From NCBI RefSeq assembly GCF_003945385.1, contig NZ_AP018920.1, positions 4,774,001-4,838,000 of the forward strand: 64,000 nt of DNA, read 5' to 3'. Below are positions 1 to 8,902 of the stretch, in pieces. The DNA is from Pseudonocardia autotrophica (GTDB lineage Bacteria; Actinomycetota; Actinomycetes; Mycobacteriales; Pseudonocardiaceae). The notes below the pieces were generated by a model. The model saw only the letters and a program-made list of their open reading frames with translations, was not told the origin of the DNA and did not search any database. The translations under genes and the position numbers were made by a program. Each line of letters opens with the position of its first letter. Position 1 is the stretch's first letter.

Positions 1-152
1 GCCTCCAGGATCGCGAAGCTGCGATCCGGGTACTGCTCGCGCAGCCGGTGCGCGGCACCGATACCGGACACCCCGGCCCCGATGATCAGGACGTCGACGT
101 GGCCGGGGGTCCCGGCCTCCCGGTCGCGCTCGAGGGTGGCGGCGTCGGTCAT
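1..152 (-). CDS. FAD-dependent monooxygenase (BVMO-like), N-terminus only
   Basis: Only the first 50 codons lie in the window; the gene runs off the left edge. The start is ATG at 152, with GGGAGG a few bases upstream. After about 18 polar residues comes a dinucleotide-binding fold with the motif GAGVSGIGAAHRL, the Rossmann fingerprint that opens flavin-containing and Baeyer-Villiger monooxygenases. The substrate cannot be judged from this fragment. It is transcribed away from the GAF/Fis activator at 294, and that divergent layout suggests the activator controls it (inference). A different FAD oxidoreductase class remains possible because no fingerprint beyond the nucleotide fold is visible. 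Confidence 0.75.
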   Translation of the reverse strand, partial: MTDAATLERDREAGTPGHVDVLIIGAGVSGIGAAHRLREQYPDRSFAILE

Positions 153-293
153 GTCGGGACCTCCCGGATCGGCGGTGGCGGGACCGTTTCGACGCTAGGC
201 GGGGCCGGCGGACCGGCGGTGTCCCAAACTCGGACAGACGGCTTCCTTGACCGACACCGCATGATGTGATGGGGAGCACAGGGAGGTGCGACG

Positions 294-2033
294 TTGGGTG
301 ATCTCGTCGGCCGGCGCAGGCTGCTCGACGCAGCCCGCTCGGCGTTGTTGGAGCAGCCGGACGCAGATCTCCCGGACGTACCGCGACACGTCGTCGCGTC
401 CTGGCGGCGCAGCGCGGCCCGCGGCGTCGATCCGGGTGTGATCGCGAACCAGTACCACTCCGATCTCGACGTGCAGTCCCGGCTCGTCCGGTGCGCCCGC
501 CCGGTCCTCGAACAGCTCGCCGAGCAGGTCGCGGACATTCCGGTGTGCATCGCACTGACCGACGACCGCGCCCGGTTGCTCGTCCGGCGCGACACCACGT
601 CCGGGATCGGCCGGGACGCCGATCTGAACAACTTCGCCGAGCGGTTCGGCTACGCCGAGGACGCGGTCGGCACGAACGGCGTGGGCACGGTGCTGGAGAG
701 CGGCGAGTCCGTGCACATCGTGGGCGCCGAGCACTTCGTGGAACGCCTGCACGGCTACGCCTGCGCGGGGGCCCCGGTGCACGACCCGTTCAGCGGCCGG
801 ATCGAGGGCGTGATCGACATCAGCTGCCGGGCCGAGCACTCCTCGCCGGTGCTGCACTCGCTGGTCCGCTCGGCGGCCGCCCGGATCCGGGAGAACCTGC
901 TGCGCGACCGGGATCCCGACCAGCAGGCCCTGTTCGACCTGTACACCCGGGTCGAGGCGCGCACCCGGCGGGCGGTACTGGCGGTCGGCCGCCGGACGGT
1001 GCTGGCGAACGCGGCGATGCGGACGCTGCTGGAGCCGGGTGATCTCGTCGCGCTGCAGGACCACGCGCGGTTCCTGATGATCGGCGGGCCGGGGGTGGAC
1101 GACCGGATCGATCTGCCGTCGGGCGCCCGGGTCCGGCTGCGCGGCAGCACCGTCTCGGTCGGTGGGACGGTCGCGGGGCTGGCCGGGGAGGTCGCGGTGG
1201 TCCGCGAGGCGGGTGGGGTCCCGGCGCCCCGGATCGCCGCGGACGACCGCGCGCCGCTGCCGTCGGGCAGTGCCGGCAGCCCGGCGTTGCGGGTGGCCGG
1301 GGCGACCGCCGCGGAGGCGCTGCGCACCGGGACCCCGCTGCTGGTCGTCGGCGAGGCCGGGACCGGGCGGCGCCGGCTACTGGAGGATCTGGACCGCGCC
1401 CTGCACGGCACCGACGGCGTCCTCGAGCTCGCTCCCGCAGACCCCGTCCCCGAGCTCGCCGCCGGGACGTCGCAGCTGGTGGTGCTGTCCGACATCGACC
1501 GGCGCGACGACGACGGTGCCCGCCGGCTGCTCCCCCTGTTCGATCGGCCGGGCATCCGGTTCGCCGCGACCGCCACCGGGACCACCCGGCGCGGGCCGGG
1601 GCACGACGCGCTGCTCGCCCGGTTCCGGCAGTCGGTGACGGTCCCACCGCTGCGCAGCCGGATCGGCGACCTGCCCGGCCTGGTGGGTGAGCTGCTGGCC
1701 GAGCTCGCACCGGGACGCGAGGTCCGCCCGTCGCCGGACGCGCTGCGGACCCTCACCCGCTACGGCTGGCCCGGCAACGTGCGCGAGCTGCGGGCGGCAC
1801 TGGAGGCCGCGCTGGACCGGCGCCCGGTGGGCGAGCTGAGCGCGGCGGACCTGCCCGAGTTCTGCCAGAGCGCGCCGCGCACCTCGCTGCGCCCGGTCGA
1901 CCAGGCCGAGCGGGACGCGATCGTGGCCGCCCTGCGTGACAGCGGCGGCAACCGGGTGGCCGCAGCGGCGGCGCTGGGGTTCGCCCGGTCCACCCTGTAT
2001 CGCAAGATCGCCCGGTACCGGATCAGCAGCTGA
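294..2033 (+). CDS. GAF-domain / Fis-type HTH transcriptional activator
   Basis: 579 residues from a TTG start at 294, chosen because GGGAGG sits 7-12 bases upstream and the protein then begins like AcoR/MimR-type regulators. A GAF sensor lies at about residues 60-215, including an AVGTNGVGT stretch. A degenerate AAA+ region lies at about 330-530: the Walker A position reads GEAGTGRR, with Arg for Lys, and no GAFTGA sigma54-contact loop is present. The C-terminus (about 535-579) is a Fis helix-turn-helix containing NRVAAAAALGFARSTLYRK. It probably senses a small organic molecule and activates the divergent monooxygenase. Lack of GAFTGA fits the absence of sigma54 in actinobacteria, so activation must use another contact with RNA polymerase. 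Confidence 0.85.
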   Translation: MGDLVGRRRLLDAARSALLEQPDADLPDVPRHVVASWRRSAARGVDPGVIANQYHSDLDVQSRLVRCARPVLEQLAEQVADIPVCIALTDDRARLLVRRDTTSGIGRDADLNNFAERFGYAEDAVGTNGVGTVLESGESVHIVGAEHFVERLHGYACAGAPVHDPFSGRIEGVIDISCRAEHSSPVLHSLVRSAAARIRENLLRDRDPDQQALFDLYTRVEARTRRAVLAVGRRTVLANAAMRTLLEPGDLVALQDHARFLMIGGPGVDDRIDLPSGARVRLRGSTVSVGGTVAGLAGEVAVVREAGGVPAPRIAADDRAPLPSGSAGSPALRVAGATAAEALRTGTPLLVVGEAGTGRRRLLEDLDRALHGTDGVLELAPADPVPELAAGTSQLVVLSDIDRRDDDGARRLLPLFDRPGIRFAATATGTTRRGPGHDALLARFRQSVTVPPLRSRIGDLPGLVGELLAELAPGREVRPSPDALRTLTRYGWPGNVRELRAALEAALDRRPVGELSAADLPEFCQSAPRTSLRPVDQAERDAIVAALRDSGGNRVAAAAALGFARSTLYRKIARYRISS

Positions 2034-2188
2034 GGCTGGTCCACAGCTGCCCCGATCAGCGGCGGAGCTCGATCGACAGCTGAGCCAGGTCGGCAGCTGA
2101 GCCCGATCAGCGACCGGTCGACGGTCGCCCCCGACCGGCCCCCATCCGCCTCGACCCGCGACGACAGGCGTCGCCCGGGTGCGTGTGC
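2034..2188. repeat. Gap between convergent genes with CAGCTGAG repeats
   Basis: This gap separates two convergent stop codons. CAGCTGAG occurs three times near the 3' end of the activator gene, at about 2027, 2078 and 2093. A short stem (GCGACG/CGTCGC, 2158-2174) lies near the MFS stop and could contribute to termination. There is no T-run, and no coding potential is apparent. Confidence 0.3.
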
Positions 2189-3517
2189 TCAGGCCGGGAC
2201 CGGCCCGTGCGGGTGCCGCTCGTCGACGACCAGCCGGTGCGAGTGCGTCCATCCCCGCGCGGTCCGGTCGGCCCGGGCGACGTGGTCGTGGTCGACGTCG
2301 TCGTCGTGCCGGTGCCGGATCAGGTCCGCGTCCGTCCGCGGCCACAGCGCGGCCGCCGCCCCGGTCCCGAGCACCGCGAGCACGGCGAGCACCAACCAGG
2401 TTCCGGTGAGGCCCACCGCGACGGTGAGCCAGCCGGTCAGCGGGTAGGTGAGCAGCCAGCAGGCGTGCGACAGCGAGAACTGCGCGCTGAACAGCGCCGG
2501 TCGCTGCCCCGGACCGGCGGACACCCGCAGCAGACGCCCGGTGCTGACCATGATCCAGCCCGGGCCGAGCCCGACCAGCGCCCAGGCGAACACGGCGACC
2601 GTCCACGACGGGTACAGCCCGAGCATGACCGTGGCGGCCGCCGCGCCGAGCGAGACACCGGCTCCGGCCAGCATCACCGTGCGCATCGGCGCGCGCCGGG
2701 CGAACCACGGCGTGCAGGCCGCCGCCACCGCGGTGCCCGCGCCGGAGACCGCCAGCAGCAGCCCCACCTCGGCGTCGGTGCCGCCGAGCAGGTCCCGCAC
2801 CACGTTCACCGTGGTGACCAGCGAGATCACCCCGACCGTCGCGACCACCGCGTTCAGCGCCAGCAGGCCGCGCAGCTGCGGGACCGCCCGGAACAGCCGC
2901 ACGCCCAGCAGCAGCCGGGTACCGAATCCGCCGGGAGCACGCTGCGCCACCGGCGGGACGACCGTCACCGCGACCAGCACCGCCGCGACCGCGAATCCGA
3001 CGGCAGTGCCGACGAACAGCGACGAGTAGCCGACCACCAGCAGCGCCGCGGCAGCCAGCAGCGGGCTCAGCACCGTCTCCAGGCTGCTCGCGAGCTGCGC
3101 GGCCGACAGCGCCCGGGTGTAGTCCTGCTCGTCGGTGATGATGTCGGGCAGCACGGACTGGAAGACCGGGGTGAAGGTCGCCGAGGCGACCTGCAGCACG
3201 CCGATCAGGACGAACACCTGCCAGAGTGCGGTGACCCCCGGCAGCGCCAGTACCACCCCGGCGCGGACCAGGTTCGCGGCCAGCATCAACCGGCGGCGCG
3301 GCACCCGGTCGGCGATCGCGCCCACCACCGGGCCGACGAGCACGTAGGCGACCATCTTGACGGTCAGCGCCGAGCCCAGCACCAGCGCGGCCCGCTCCCC
3401 CGCCAGGTCGTAGGCCAGCAGCCCGAGCGCGACCGTGGTGAGCCCGGTGCCGGCGAGTGCCACCACCTGGGCGGCGAACAGCCGCCGGAAACGCACGTCG
3501 GCGAACAGCGATCGCAT
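2189..3517 (-). CDS. MFS transporter with His-rich C-terminal tail
   Basis: 442 residues. The start is ATG at 3517, preceded by AAAAAGGAACGACA, a clear ribosome binding site; an in-frame extension to 3682 has no such signal and is rejected. The protein has about 12 hydrophobic segments and an early LFAAQVVALAGTG stretch typical of DHA-type drug or metal exporters. The conserved loop after TM2 reads ADRVPRRRLM. The last 40 residues are polar and hold repeated His/Asp (RHRHDDDVDHDHV, then THSHRL), resembling metal-binding tails of NreB-like nickel exporters. Export of a divalent metal or a drug is plausible; the substrate is not fixed by sequence. It stands alone, convergent with the Fis activator. 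The 279-bp space upstream to 3796 shows no gene. Confidence 0.8.
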   Translation of the reverse strand: MRSLFADVRFRRLFAAQVVALAGTGLTTVALGLLAYDLAGERAALVLGSALTVKMVAYVLVGPVVGAIADRVPRRRLMLAANLVRAGVVLALPGVTALWQVFVLIGVLQVASATFTPVFQSVLPDIITDEQDYTRALSAAQLASSLETVLSPLLAAAALLVVGYSSLFVGTAVGFAVAAVLVAVTVVPPVAQRAPGGFGTRLLLGVRLFRAVPQLRGLLALNAVVATVGVISLVTTVNVVRDLLGGTDAEVGLLLAVSGAGTAVAAACTPWFARRAPMRTVMLAGAGVSLGAAAATVMLGLYPSWTVAVFAWALVGLGPGWIMVSTGRLLRVSAGPGQRPALFSAQFSLSHACWLLTYPLTGWLTVAVGLTGTWLVLAVLAVLGTGAAAALWPRTDADLIRHRHDDDVDHDHVARADRTARGWTHSHRLVVDERHPHGPVPA

Positions 3518-3796
3518 TGTCGTTCCTTTTTCTCGGATCCGGCGCGAGCCTAGATCCCGGAATCGATCGCCCCAATCACTCAACTGCCACCGAACTGCAT
3601 CAACAACTGGTGTTCGAATGACAGGAACTTCCAGCAGCAAGGACCCTGCGACCTGCGATCCGGCAGCGTGGCCGGTCAGCACGCGAGCAACTCGGACAAC
3701 TGTCCGCGCACTCTCGGCTGTTGCCGTGAATTCGCAACAGCTGCGACCACCGGAACGAGCCGGAAATCACACTCGAGCATCAACTGACGGGACGAG

Positions 3797-4564
3797 TCAC
3801 GGCTCGACCCGGAAGCGCTCGATGTACTGACCCGGCGTCACGCCGAAGTGCCCCTTGAACACCCGCCGGAACGCGCTGGTGTTCACGTACCCCACCCGGC
3901 GCGCCACGGCGTCCGGCGTCGTGTGCGAGCGGAGCAGGATCGCCGCGGCCTCCATCCGATTACCGATCCGCCAGCGACGCAACGTCATGCCGGTCTCGGC
4001 GAGGAAGGCGCGCTCGATCGTCCTGGTGGACGTGTGGACCGACTCGGCGAGCTCGTCGACGGAGCGTTCGTCGCCCGGATTGAATCGCAGCGCCTCGGCC
4101 ACGACGAGCGCCGAGTCGGTCGTCGGCATCGGCATCGAGGTGGCCAGCACGGGCCGTTCCTCGATCAGGGCAAGGATCTGACGGGCGATGTTCGTGCTGG
4201 GCCGGATGATGCTGTAGGTCGACTGGATGAACGCCAGGAACAGGGTCCTCAGGTCACGGTCGACGTCGATCGTGGTCGGCCGGGACAGCGTCGTGGCGGT
4301 CACCGCGACCTCGAAGGACATGGGGAGCAGTACCGCGTTCAGCTGCGTGGTGAACGAGTGCCGGGTGCCGACCGGCAGCCAGAGTGCCTGCCCGACCCGA
4401 AGTCCCCGGGGCACGTCGTCGACGGTGAAGTCGGAGCGGCCCCGCACCTGCCACAGCAGAACGTGCTTGTCGCGTTCGACGCGTTCGGCGATCGACACCG
4501 GCGGCAGGTGGATGCGCCACGGCAGCCCGGTCGCACCGGGCTCGGCGTGATCCGGGTCGCTCAT
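3797..4564 (-). CDS. AraC-family regulator of the siderophore uptake operon
   Basis: 255 residues from ATG 4564 (MSDPDHAEPG). A longer reading from 4660 is open but begins with low-complexity residues. The N-terminal half (about 1-130) is a cupin-like ligand domain with the pattern GQALWLPVGTRHSF. The C-terminal 100 residues are a double AraC helix-turn-helix, including SVDELAESVHTSTRTIERAF and a final RVFKGHFGVTPGQY signature. It is divergent from the ferric-siderophore transporter at 4774. AraC regulators in this setting commonly respond to the cognate siderophore, so it is inferred to activate uptake when the siderophore is present. Candidate direct-repeat half-sites and an iron box lie in the shared 209-bp intergenic region. 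Confidence 0.82.
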   Translation of the reverse strand: MSDPDHAEPGATGLPWRIHLPPVSIAERVERDKHVLLWQVRGRSDFTVDDVPRGLRVGQALWLPVGTRHSFTTQLNAVLLPMSFEVAVTATTLSRPTTIDVDRDLRTLFLAFIQSTYSIIRPSTNIARQILALIEERPVLATSMPMPTTDSALVVAEALRFNPGDERSVDELAESVHTSTRTIERAFLAETGMTLRRWRIGNRMEAAAILLRSHTTPDAVARRVGYVNTSAFRRVFKGHFGVTPGQYIERFRVEP

Positions 4565-4648
4565 CGGCCCGCCGTCGGGCAACCACGCAGCGTGCGACAC
4601 CCGGCCAGTCTCCGGCAGCGACGCCGTTCGGCGGGCGATCGTGGCGCC

Positions 4649-4680
4649 AACTGCACACATCGTGTCGGAATCTGCACCCC
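4649..4680. promoter_or_regulatory. Direct-repeat half-sites, candidate AraC operator
   Basis: CTGCAC occurs at 4651-4656 and again at 4672-4677 on the same strand. The 21-bp start-to-start distance is two helical turns, as expected for the two half-sites of an AraC-family dimer. It lies between the AraC gene and the transporter operon, just beside the iron box. Assignment is by geometry and position only. Confidence 0.4.
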
Positions 4681-4687
4681 ACCGGAG

Positions 4688-4706
4688 ATAGCGTTGCCTA
4701 ACCTGA
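4688..4706. promoter_or_regulatory. IdeR/DmdR iron box (candidate)
   Basis: The 19-bp site matches 13 of 19 positions of the palindromic IdeR/DtxR consensus (TTAGGTTAGGCTAACCTAA), with the right half GCCTAACCT nearly perfect. It lies 68 bp before the lipoprotein ATG, where a bound iron-loaded repressor would block transcription. The gene order around it (siderophore import) supports the call. Confidence 0.65.
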
Positions 4707-4773
4707 CTGCTGGTGTCCGGGGAGTCCGGATCACCCCGTTCCCGGGCATCGCTCCACTCAGGAAAGGACGGTC

Positions 4774-5826
4774 ATGGCTCTCTCCATGTTCCGCCGCGGG
4801 CGGCGGAACGCCGTGCCCGCACTCGCCATCGCGCTGCTGCTGGCGCTGGCCGGCTGCGCGGGTACCGGCAGCGACGACACGGCCGACGGCGGCACCGCAG
4901 CCGGTGGACCGGCGCTCCCCGCGGCCGAGGGCACCACCCGGTACCCGCTCACGCTCACGACCTGGGCCGGCGAGACGACGCTGCAGGAGCGCCCGGAGCG
5001 CATCGCCGTGATCGGGTTCTCCCCCAACGTGGACGCGCTCGAGGCGCTCGGGGTCACCCCGGTCTACACGATGGCGGAGGAGACGGAGTGGCCCTGGCGC
5101 AGCCAGGAGTGGTTCTCCGAGATCGAGATGCGGGACACCGCGACCCGCCGCGACCCGATCAACTTCGAGGGCATCGCCTCGACCGAACCCGACCTGATCA
5201 TCGCCACCAACTTCGTCCAGGACGACGTGGCTTTCGAGCGCCTCAGCTCGATCGCACCCGTACTGGAGAACCCCGAGCAGGTCGCCGGTGACCAGATCTC
5301 CTGGCAGGAGACGCAGCGCATGGTCGGTCGCGCGCTGGACCTCCCGGCAGCCGCCGACACCGTGATCGCCGAGGCCGAGCAGGCGGTCACCACCGCAGCC
5401 CGGGAACACCCGCGGTACGCCGGGCGGACGATCACGATCGCCACGGACTACACCCAGTCCGGCATCGACTACTACACCGTCGCCGGTGGCACCGCCGAAC
5501 GGATCGTTACCGCGATGGGCTTCGCCCCGAACCCGCTGGCCGAACAGTTCGCCGCCGACCCCGGCGTGGCCGACGAACAGGTCGGGCAGCTCGACGGCGA
5601 CGTGCTGGTCATGTTCTACAACGACGCGCCCGGCCGGGAGGCGCGTGAGAGCGCGCCGCTGTTCCAGGCCCTGCCGGCGGTCGCCGAGGGCCGCTACGTC
5701 GGCGTCACCATCGACGAGCCGGGCAGCGAGCTGACCTGGGTGCTGCGGCGCGGGGCGAGCGCGACGAGCCTCCCGTGGGCGGCCGACGAGCTGACGAGGC
5801 AGCTCGACGGGCTCGACCTCGGCTGA
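4774..5826 (+). CDS. Ferric-siderophore ABC transporter substrate-binding lipoprotein
   Basis: 350 residues, start ATG 4774 behind AGGAAAGGACGGTC. A signal peptide with Arg-rich N-region and hydrophobic core ends in the lipobox LAGC (Cys28), so the protein should be lipid-anchored outside the membrane. The mature part is a FepB/FhuD-type periplasmic-binding fold: after the linker the typical RPERIAVIGFSPNVDALEALG leads into a PDLIIAT segment. It would capture the extracellular ferric siderophore and deliver it to the permeases encoded next. It is the first gene of a five-gene operon (4774-9732). The iron box and AraC half-sites upstream suggest iron repression with siderophore-dependent activation. 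Confidence 0.9.
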   Translation: MALSMFRRGRRNAVPALAIALLLALAGCAGTGSDDTADGGTAAGGPALPAAEGTTRYPLTLTTWAGETTLQERPERIAVIGFSPNVDALEALGVTPVYTMAEETEWPWRSQEWFSEIEMRDTATRRDPINFEGIASTEPDLIIATNFVQDDVAFERLSSIAPVLENPEQVAGDQISWQETQRMVGRALDLPAAADTVIAEAEQAVTTAAREHPRYAGRTITIATDYTQSGIDYYTVAGGTAERIVTAMGFAPNPLAEQFAADPGVADEQVGQLDGDVLVMFYNDAPGREARESAPLFQALPAVAEGRYVGVTIDEPGSELTWVLRRGASATSLPWAADELTRQLDGLDLG

Positions 5827-5832
5827 TCGGAC

Positions 5833-6912
5833 GTGCCGACCACCAGGCTCCGGCGACGCACCGGGCGGGGAGACGCCCCAGCCCGGTCGTCCGGCCGGGC
5901 GTCCGCCCCGTCGTCGCTGTACCGGCGCCGGGCCCTCGGGCTCGGCGCCATCGTCGCCGCGCTCGCGGTCGCCGTGCTGCTGAGCCTGGCGCACGGTGCG
6001 AACCCGGTCGGCTACGACCAGGTGTGGTCGGCGCTGTGGTCCCGTGACGGCTCCGAGGCGTCGATCATCGTGTGGACCGAGCGGTGGCCCCGCACGGTCG
6101 TCGCGCTGTTCGTGGGCGCCGCGCTCGGCGTCGCCGGCGCACTGATCCAGGCGCTCACCCGCAACCCGCTGGCCGAGCCCGGCATCCTCGGCGTCAACGC
6201 GGGCGCCGGGTTCGCCGTCACCCTCGGCGCCGGGGTGTTCGGCCTGACGAGCATCACCGGGTACCTGTGGTTCGCCTTCCTCGGCGCCGCGGTGACCACG
6301 GTCGTCGTGTTCGTCATCGGCTCGGCCGGCGGCGGGACCGCGTCGCCGGTCACCCTGGTGCTCGCCGGGGTGGCGCTCGGCGCGGTGCTCAACGGCTTCT
6401 CGACCTTCCTCACCCTGATCGACCCGGAGACCTTCCGCGCGTTCCGCAACTGGGGGCTGGGCTCGATCGACCGCACCGGGCTGGCCGACACCCTGCTCGT
6501 CGCCCCCTTCCTGATCGCCGGTCTGATCGGTGCCGTGGCGCTGGCCGGTGCGCTGAACTCGATCGCGCTCGGCGACGACCTGGCCGCGTCGCTCGGCACG
6601 AAGGTGGCCAGGGCCCGGGTGCTCGGCATCGTCGTGATCACCCTGCTCGCCGGCGGTGCGACCGCGCTGACCGGCGGGATCGCCTTCGTCGGGCTGATGG
6701 TGCCGCACGTGGTGCGCTGGTTCGTCGGGCCGGACCAGCGGTGGATCATCGCCTACTCGGCGCTCACCGCCCCGGCGCTGGTGCTCGTCGCCGACGTGCT
6801 GGGCCGGGTGATCGCCCGCCCCGGCGAGATCGAGGTCGGCATCGTCACCGCGATCATCGGCGCGCCGGTGCTGATCGCGCTGGTTCGCAGGAGGGAGGCG
6901 AGCGGCCTGTGA
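5833..6912 (+). CDS. FecCD-family siderophore permease, first subunit
   Basis: 359 residues from GTG 5833, six bases after the lipoprotein stop; the ribosome binding site is weak, so translation is probably coupled. An Arg-rich N-terminal stretch of about 35 residues precedes roughly ten transmembrane segments. Family signatures include GAALGVAGALIQALTRNPLAEPGILGV near the first third (read here as two motifs: a Gly-rich helix and the RNPLAEP loop) and the late GLMVPHVVRW motif that contacts the ATPase. It pairs with the next gene to form the membrane channel of the ferric-siderophore importer. Its last four bases overlap the start of that gene. Confidence 0.9.
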   Translation: MPTTRLRRRTGRGDAPARSSGRASAPSSLYRRRALGLGAIVAALAVAVLLSLAHGANPVGYDQVWSALWSRDGSEASIIVWTERWPRTVVALFVGAALGVAGALIQALTRNPLAEPGILGVNAGAGFAVTLGAGVFGLTSITGYLWFAFLGAAVTTVVVFVIGSAGGGTASPVTLVLAGVALGAVLNGFSTFLTLIDPETFRAFRNWGLGSIDRTGLADTLLVAPFLIAGLIGAVALAGALNSIALGDDLAASLGTKVARARVLGIVVITLLAGGATALTGGIAFVGLMVPHVVRWFVGPDQRWIIAYSALTAPALVLVADVLGRVIARPGEIEVGIVTAIIGAPVLIALVRRREASGL

Positions 6913-8015
6913 CCCGCACCCGACACGACGTCCCGGGCCCCGGGACCGGCGAGCCGGTCGACTTCGGCTATCCGCTGCGCACCGTCCGCACCCCGCTGTT
7001 CTCCGGCCGGATCGGACTGCGGCTGGTCGGGGTCTCGGCGGTGCTGCTCGCCCTCGCACTCGGGGTCTCGGTGTTCGCGCTCGGCCTGGGCGACTACCGG
7101 CTCGGCGCCGGCGAGGTCGCCCGCGCCCTGGTCGGCGGCGGGGAGCGCTTCCACCGCACGATCGTGCTCGAGTGGCGGTTGCCGGTGGTCACGGCCGCGC
7201 TCGTGTTCGGCGCGCTGCTGGGCGTCGGCGGGGCGATCTTCCAGTCGCTCACCCGCAATCCGCTCGGCTCGCCGGACGTGATCGGCTTCGACGCCGGCTC
7301 CTACACCGGCGTGGCGCTGACCGTCCTGGTGTTCGGCGCCGGCAGCTACTGGAACATCGCGGCCGCCGCGCTGGCCGGCGGGCTGGTCACCGCGCTGGCG
7401 GTGTACCTGCTGGCCTACCGGGGCGGCATCGCCGGGTTCCGGCTGATCGTCGTCGGGATCGCGATCGCGGCCATGCTGCACTCCACCAACGCCTACCTCA
7501 TCACCCGCGCCGACGTCGAGGATGCGCTGACCGTCGGATTCTGGGCCGCCGGCTCGATCGCGAACATCACCTGGTCGTCGATGCTGCCGTCGCTGGGGAT
7601 CGCCGCGGTGGTCCTGGGCGCTGCGGTCGTGCTGTCGCCGTCGCTGCGCCGGCTCGAGCTGGGCGACGACGCCGCCGTCACCCAGGGCACCCGGGTCGGC
7701 ACGGCCCGGCTGTCGCTGCTGGTCGTCGGGGTGGCGACGACGGCGCTGGTGACCGCGGCGGCCGGGCCGATCGCGTTCATCGCGCTGGCCGCCCCGCAGA
7801 TCGCCCGCCGGCTGAGCCGCACCGCAGGCGTCAGCACGCTGTCCGCCGCCTGCACCGGCGCGGCCCTGCTGGCCGGCGCACACCTGCTCTCCCTGGTGAT
7901 CGCCGAGGTGTACCGGGTCGTCCCGGTCGGACTCCTCACGGTCTGCCTGGGCGGCATCTACCTGATCTGGCTGCTGGTGCACGAGGCCCGCCGGCAGTAC
8001 GGCACCCATCCATGA
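6909..8015 (+). CDS. FecCD-family siderophore permease, second subunit
   Basis: 368 residues from GTG 6909, overlapping the previous stop by 4 bp (GTGA) and preceded by GGAGGGAGG, a strong ribosome binding site. The frame stays open upstream to 6072, but that is a shadow of the first permease. It has about nine to ten transmembrane helices, the FQSLTRNPLGSPDVIG loop and the late AAPQIARRL version of the PHxxR coupling motif. It forms the heterodimeric permease with its neighbour. The order lipoprotein-permease-permease-ATPase-reductase matches catecholate siderophore uptake operons of actinobacteria. Confidence 0.9.
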   Translation: MTRTRHDVPGPGTGEPVDFGYPLRTVRTPLFSGRIGLRLVGVSAVLLALALGVSVFALGLGDYRLGAGEVARALVGGGERFHRTIVLEWRLPVVTAALVFGALLGVGGAIFQSLTRNPLGSPDVIGFDAGSYTGVALTVLVFGAGSYWNIAAAALAGGLVTALAVYLLAYRGGIAGFRLIVVGIAIAAMLHSTNAYLITRADVEDALTVGFWAAGSIANITWSSMLPSLGIAAVVLGAAVVLSPSLRRLELGDDAAVTQGTRVGTARLSLLVVGVATTALVTAAAGPIAFIALAAPQIARRLSRTAGVSTLSAACTGAALLAGAHLLSLVIAEVYRVVPVGLLTVCLGGIYLIWLLVHEARRQYGTHP

Positions 8016-8035
8016 GCGGGAACGGGAGACCCCCG

Positions 8036-8902
8036 ATGACCAGCACGACCTCCGGGAACACCGACACCGCCGGGGCCGGCGCGCCTGCCGGGCCCGGCGC
8101 TGCACGGATCGTCACCCGGGACGCGACGATCGGCTACCGGCGCCGCGTCGTCGCCGAACACCTCTCCGTCGAGGTACCCGACCGGTCGTTCACCGCGATC
8201 ATCGGCCCCAACGGCTGCGGCAAGTCCACCGTGCTGCGGGCGCTGTCCCGGATCCTGCCGCCGAGCTCGGGCGAGGTGCTCCTCGACGGCCGGGCGATCG
8301 CCGAGTACCCGGCCAAGGGGGCCGCCCGCCTACTCGGCCTGCTGCCGCAGAGCTCGCTGGCCCCGGACGGCATCCGGGTCGCCGACCTGGTCGCCCGCGG
8401 CCGCGCGCCGTACCAGAACCTGTTCCACCAGTGGCGTCCTTCCGACGAGGCCGCGGTGCGTGACGCGCTCGCCGCGACCCGGCTCACCGAGCTGTCCGGC
8501 CGGCTGGTCGGCGAGCTGTCCGGCGGTCAGCGGCAGCGGGTGTGGGTGGCGATGCTGCTGGCCCAGGACACCCCGATCATGCTGCTGGACGAGCCGACCA
8601 CGTTCCTCGACATCGCCCACCAGTACGAGCTGATGGAGCTGTTCCGCACCCTGCACGCCGACGGCCGGACGATCGTGGCGGTGCTGCACGATCTCAACCA
8701 GGCCGCCCGCTACGCCGACCACCTGATCGTCATGCAGGACGGCCGGGTCGTCACCACCGGCCCGCCGCAGGCGGTGATCACCGCCGAGCTGATCGAGGAG
8801 GTCTTCGGGCTCCGCTGCCTCGTCGTCCCCGATCCGGTCACCGGTACCCCGACCGTCGTGCCGCTCGATCCCCGCACCTCGACCACCGAAGGAACCCGAT
8901 GA
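8036..8902 (+). CDS. Siderophore ABC transporter ATP-binding protein
   Basis: 288 residues. ATG 8036 is preferred because GGGAG precedes it; an in-frame ATG at 8012 overlaps the permease stop but lacks such a signal. All ATPase motifs are intact: Walker A GPNGCGKST (57-65), signature LSGGQRQR, Walker B IMLLDEPT and the switch His in AVLHDLNQAARY. The sequence has the FepC/FecE character. It energises import through the two permeases. The stop overlaps the next ATG by 4 bp, so the importer and the reductase should be made together. Confidence 0.92.
   Translation: MTSTTSGNTDTAGAGAPAGPGAARIVTRDATIGYRRRVVAEHLSVEVPDRSFTAIIGPNGCGKSTVLRALSRILPPSSGEVLLDGRAIAEYPAKGAARLLGLLPQSSLAPDGIRVADLVARGRAPYQNLFHQWRPSDEAAVRDALAATRLTELSGRLVGELSGGQRQRVWVAMLLAQDTPIMLLDEPTTFLDIAHQYELMELFRTLHADGRTIVAVLHDLNQAARYADHLIVMQDGRVVTTGPPQAVITAELIEEVFGLRCLVVPDPVTGTPTVVPLDPRTSTTEGTR

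Noticed and set aside
4561..7059. Minus-strand open frame of 832 codons over the uptake operon
   Set aside because: Low-complexity Asp/Gly/Arg/His translation opposite four well-supported transporter genes.
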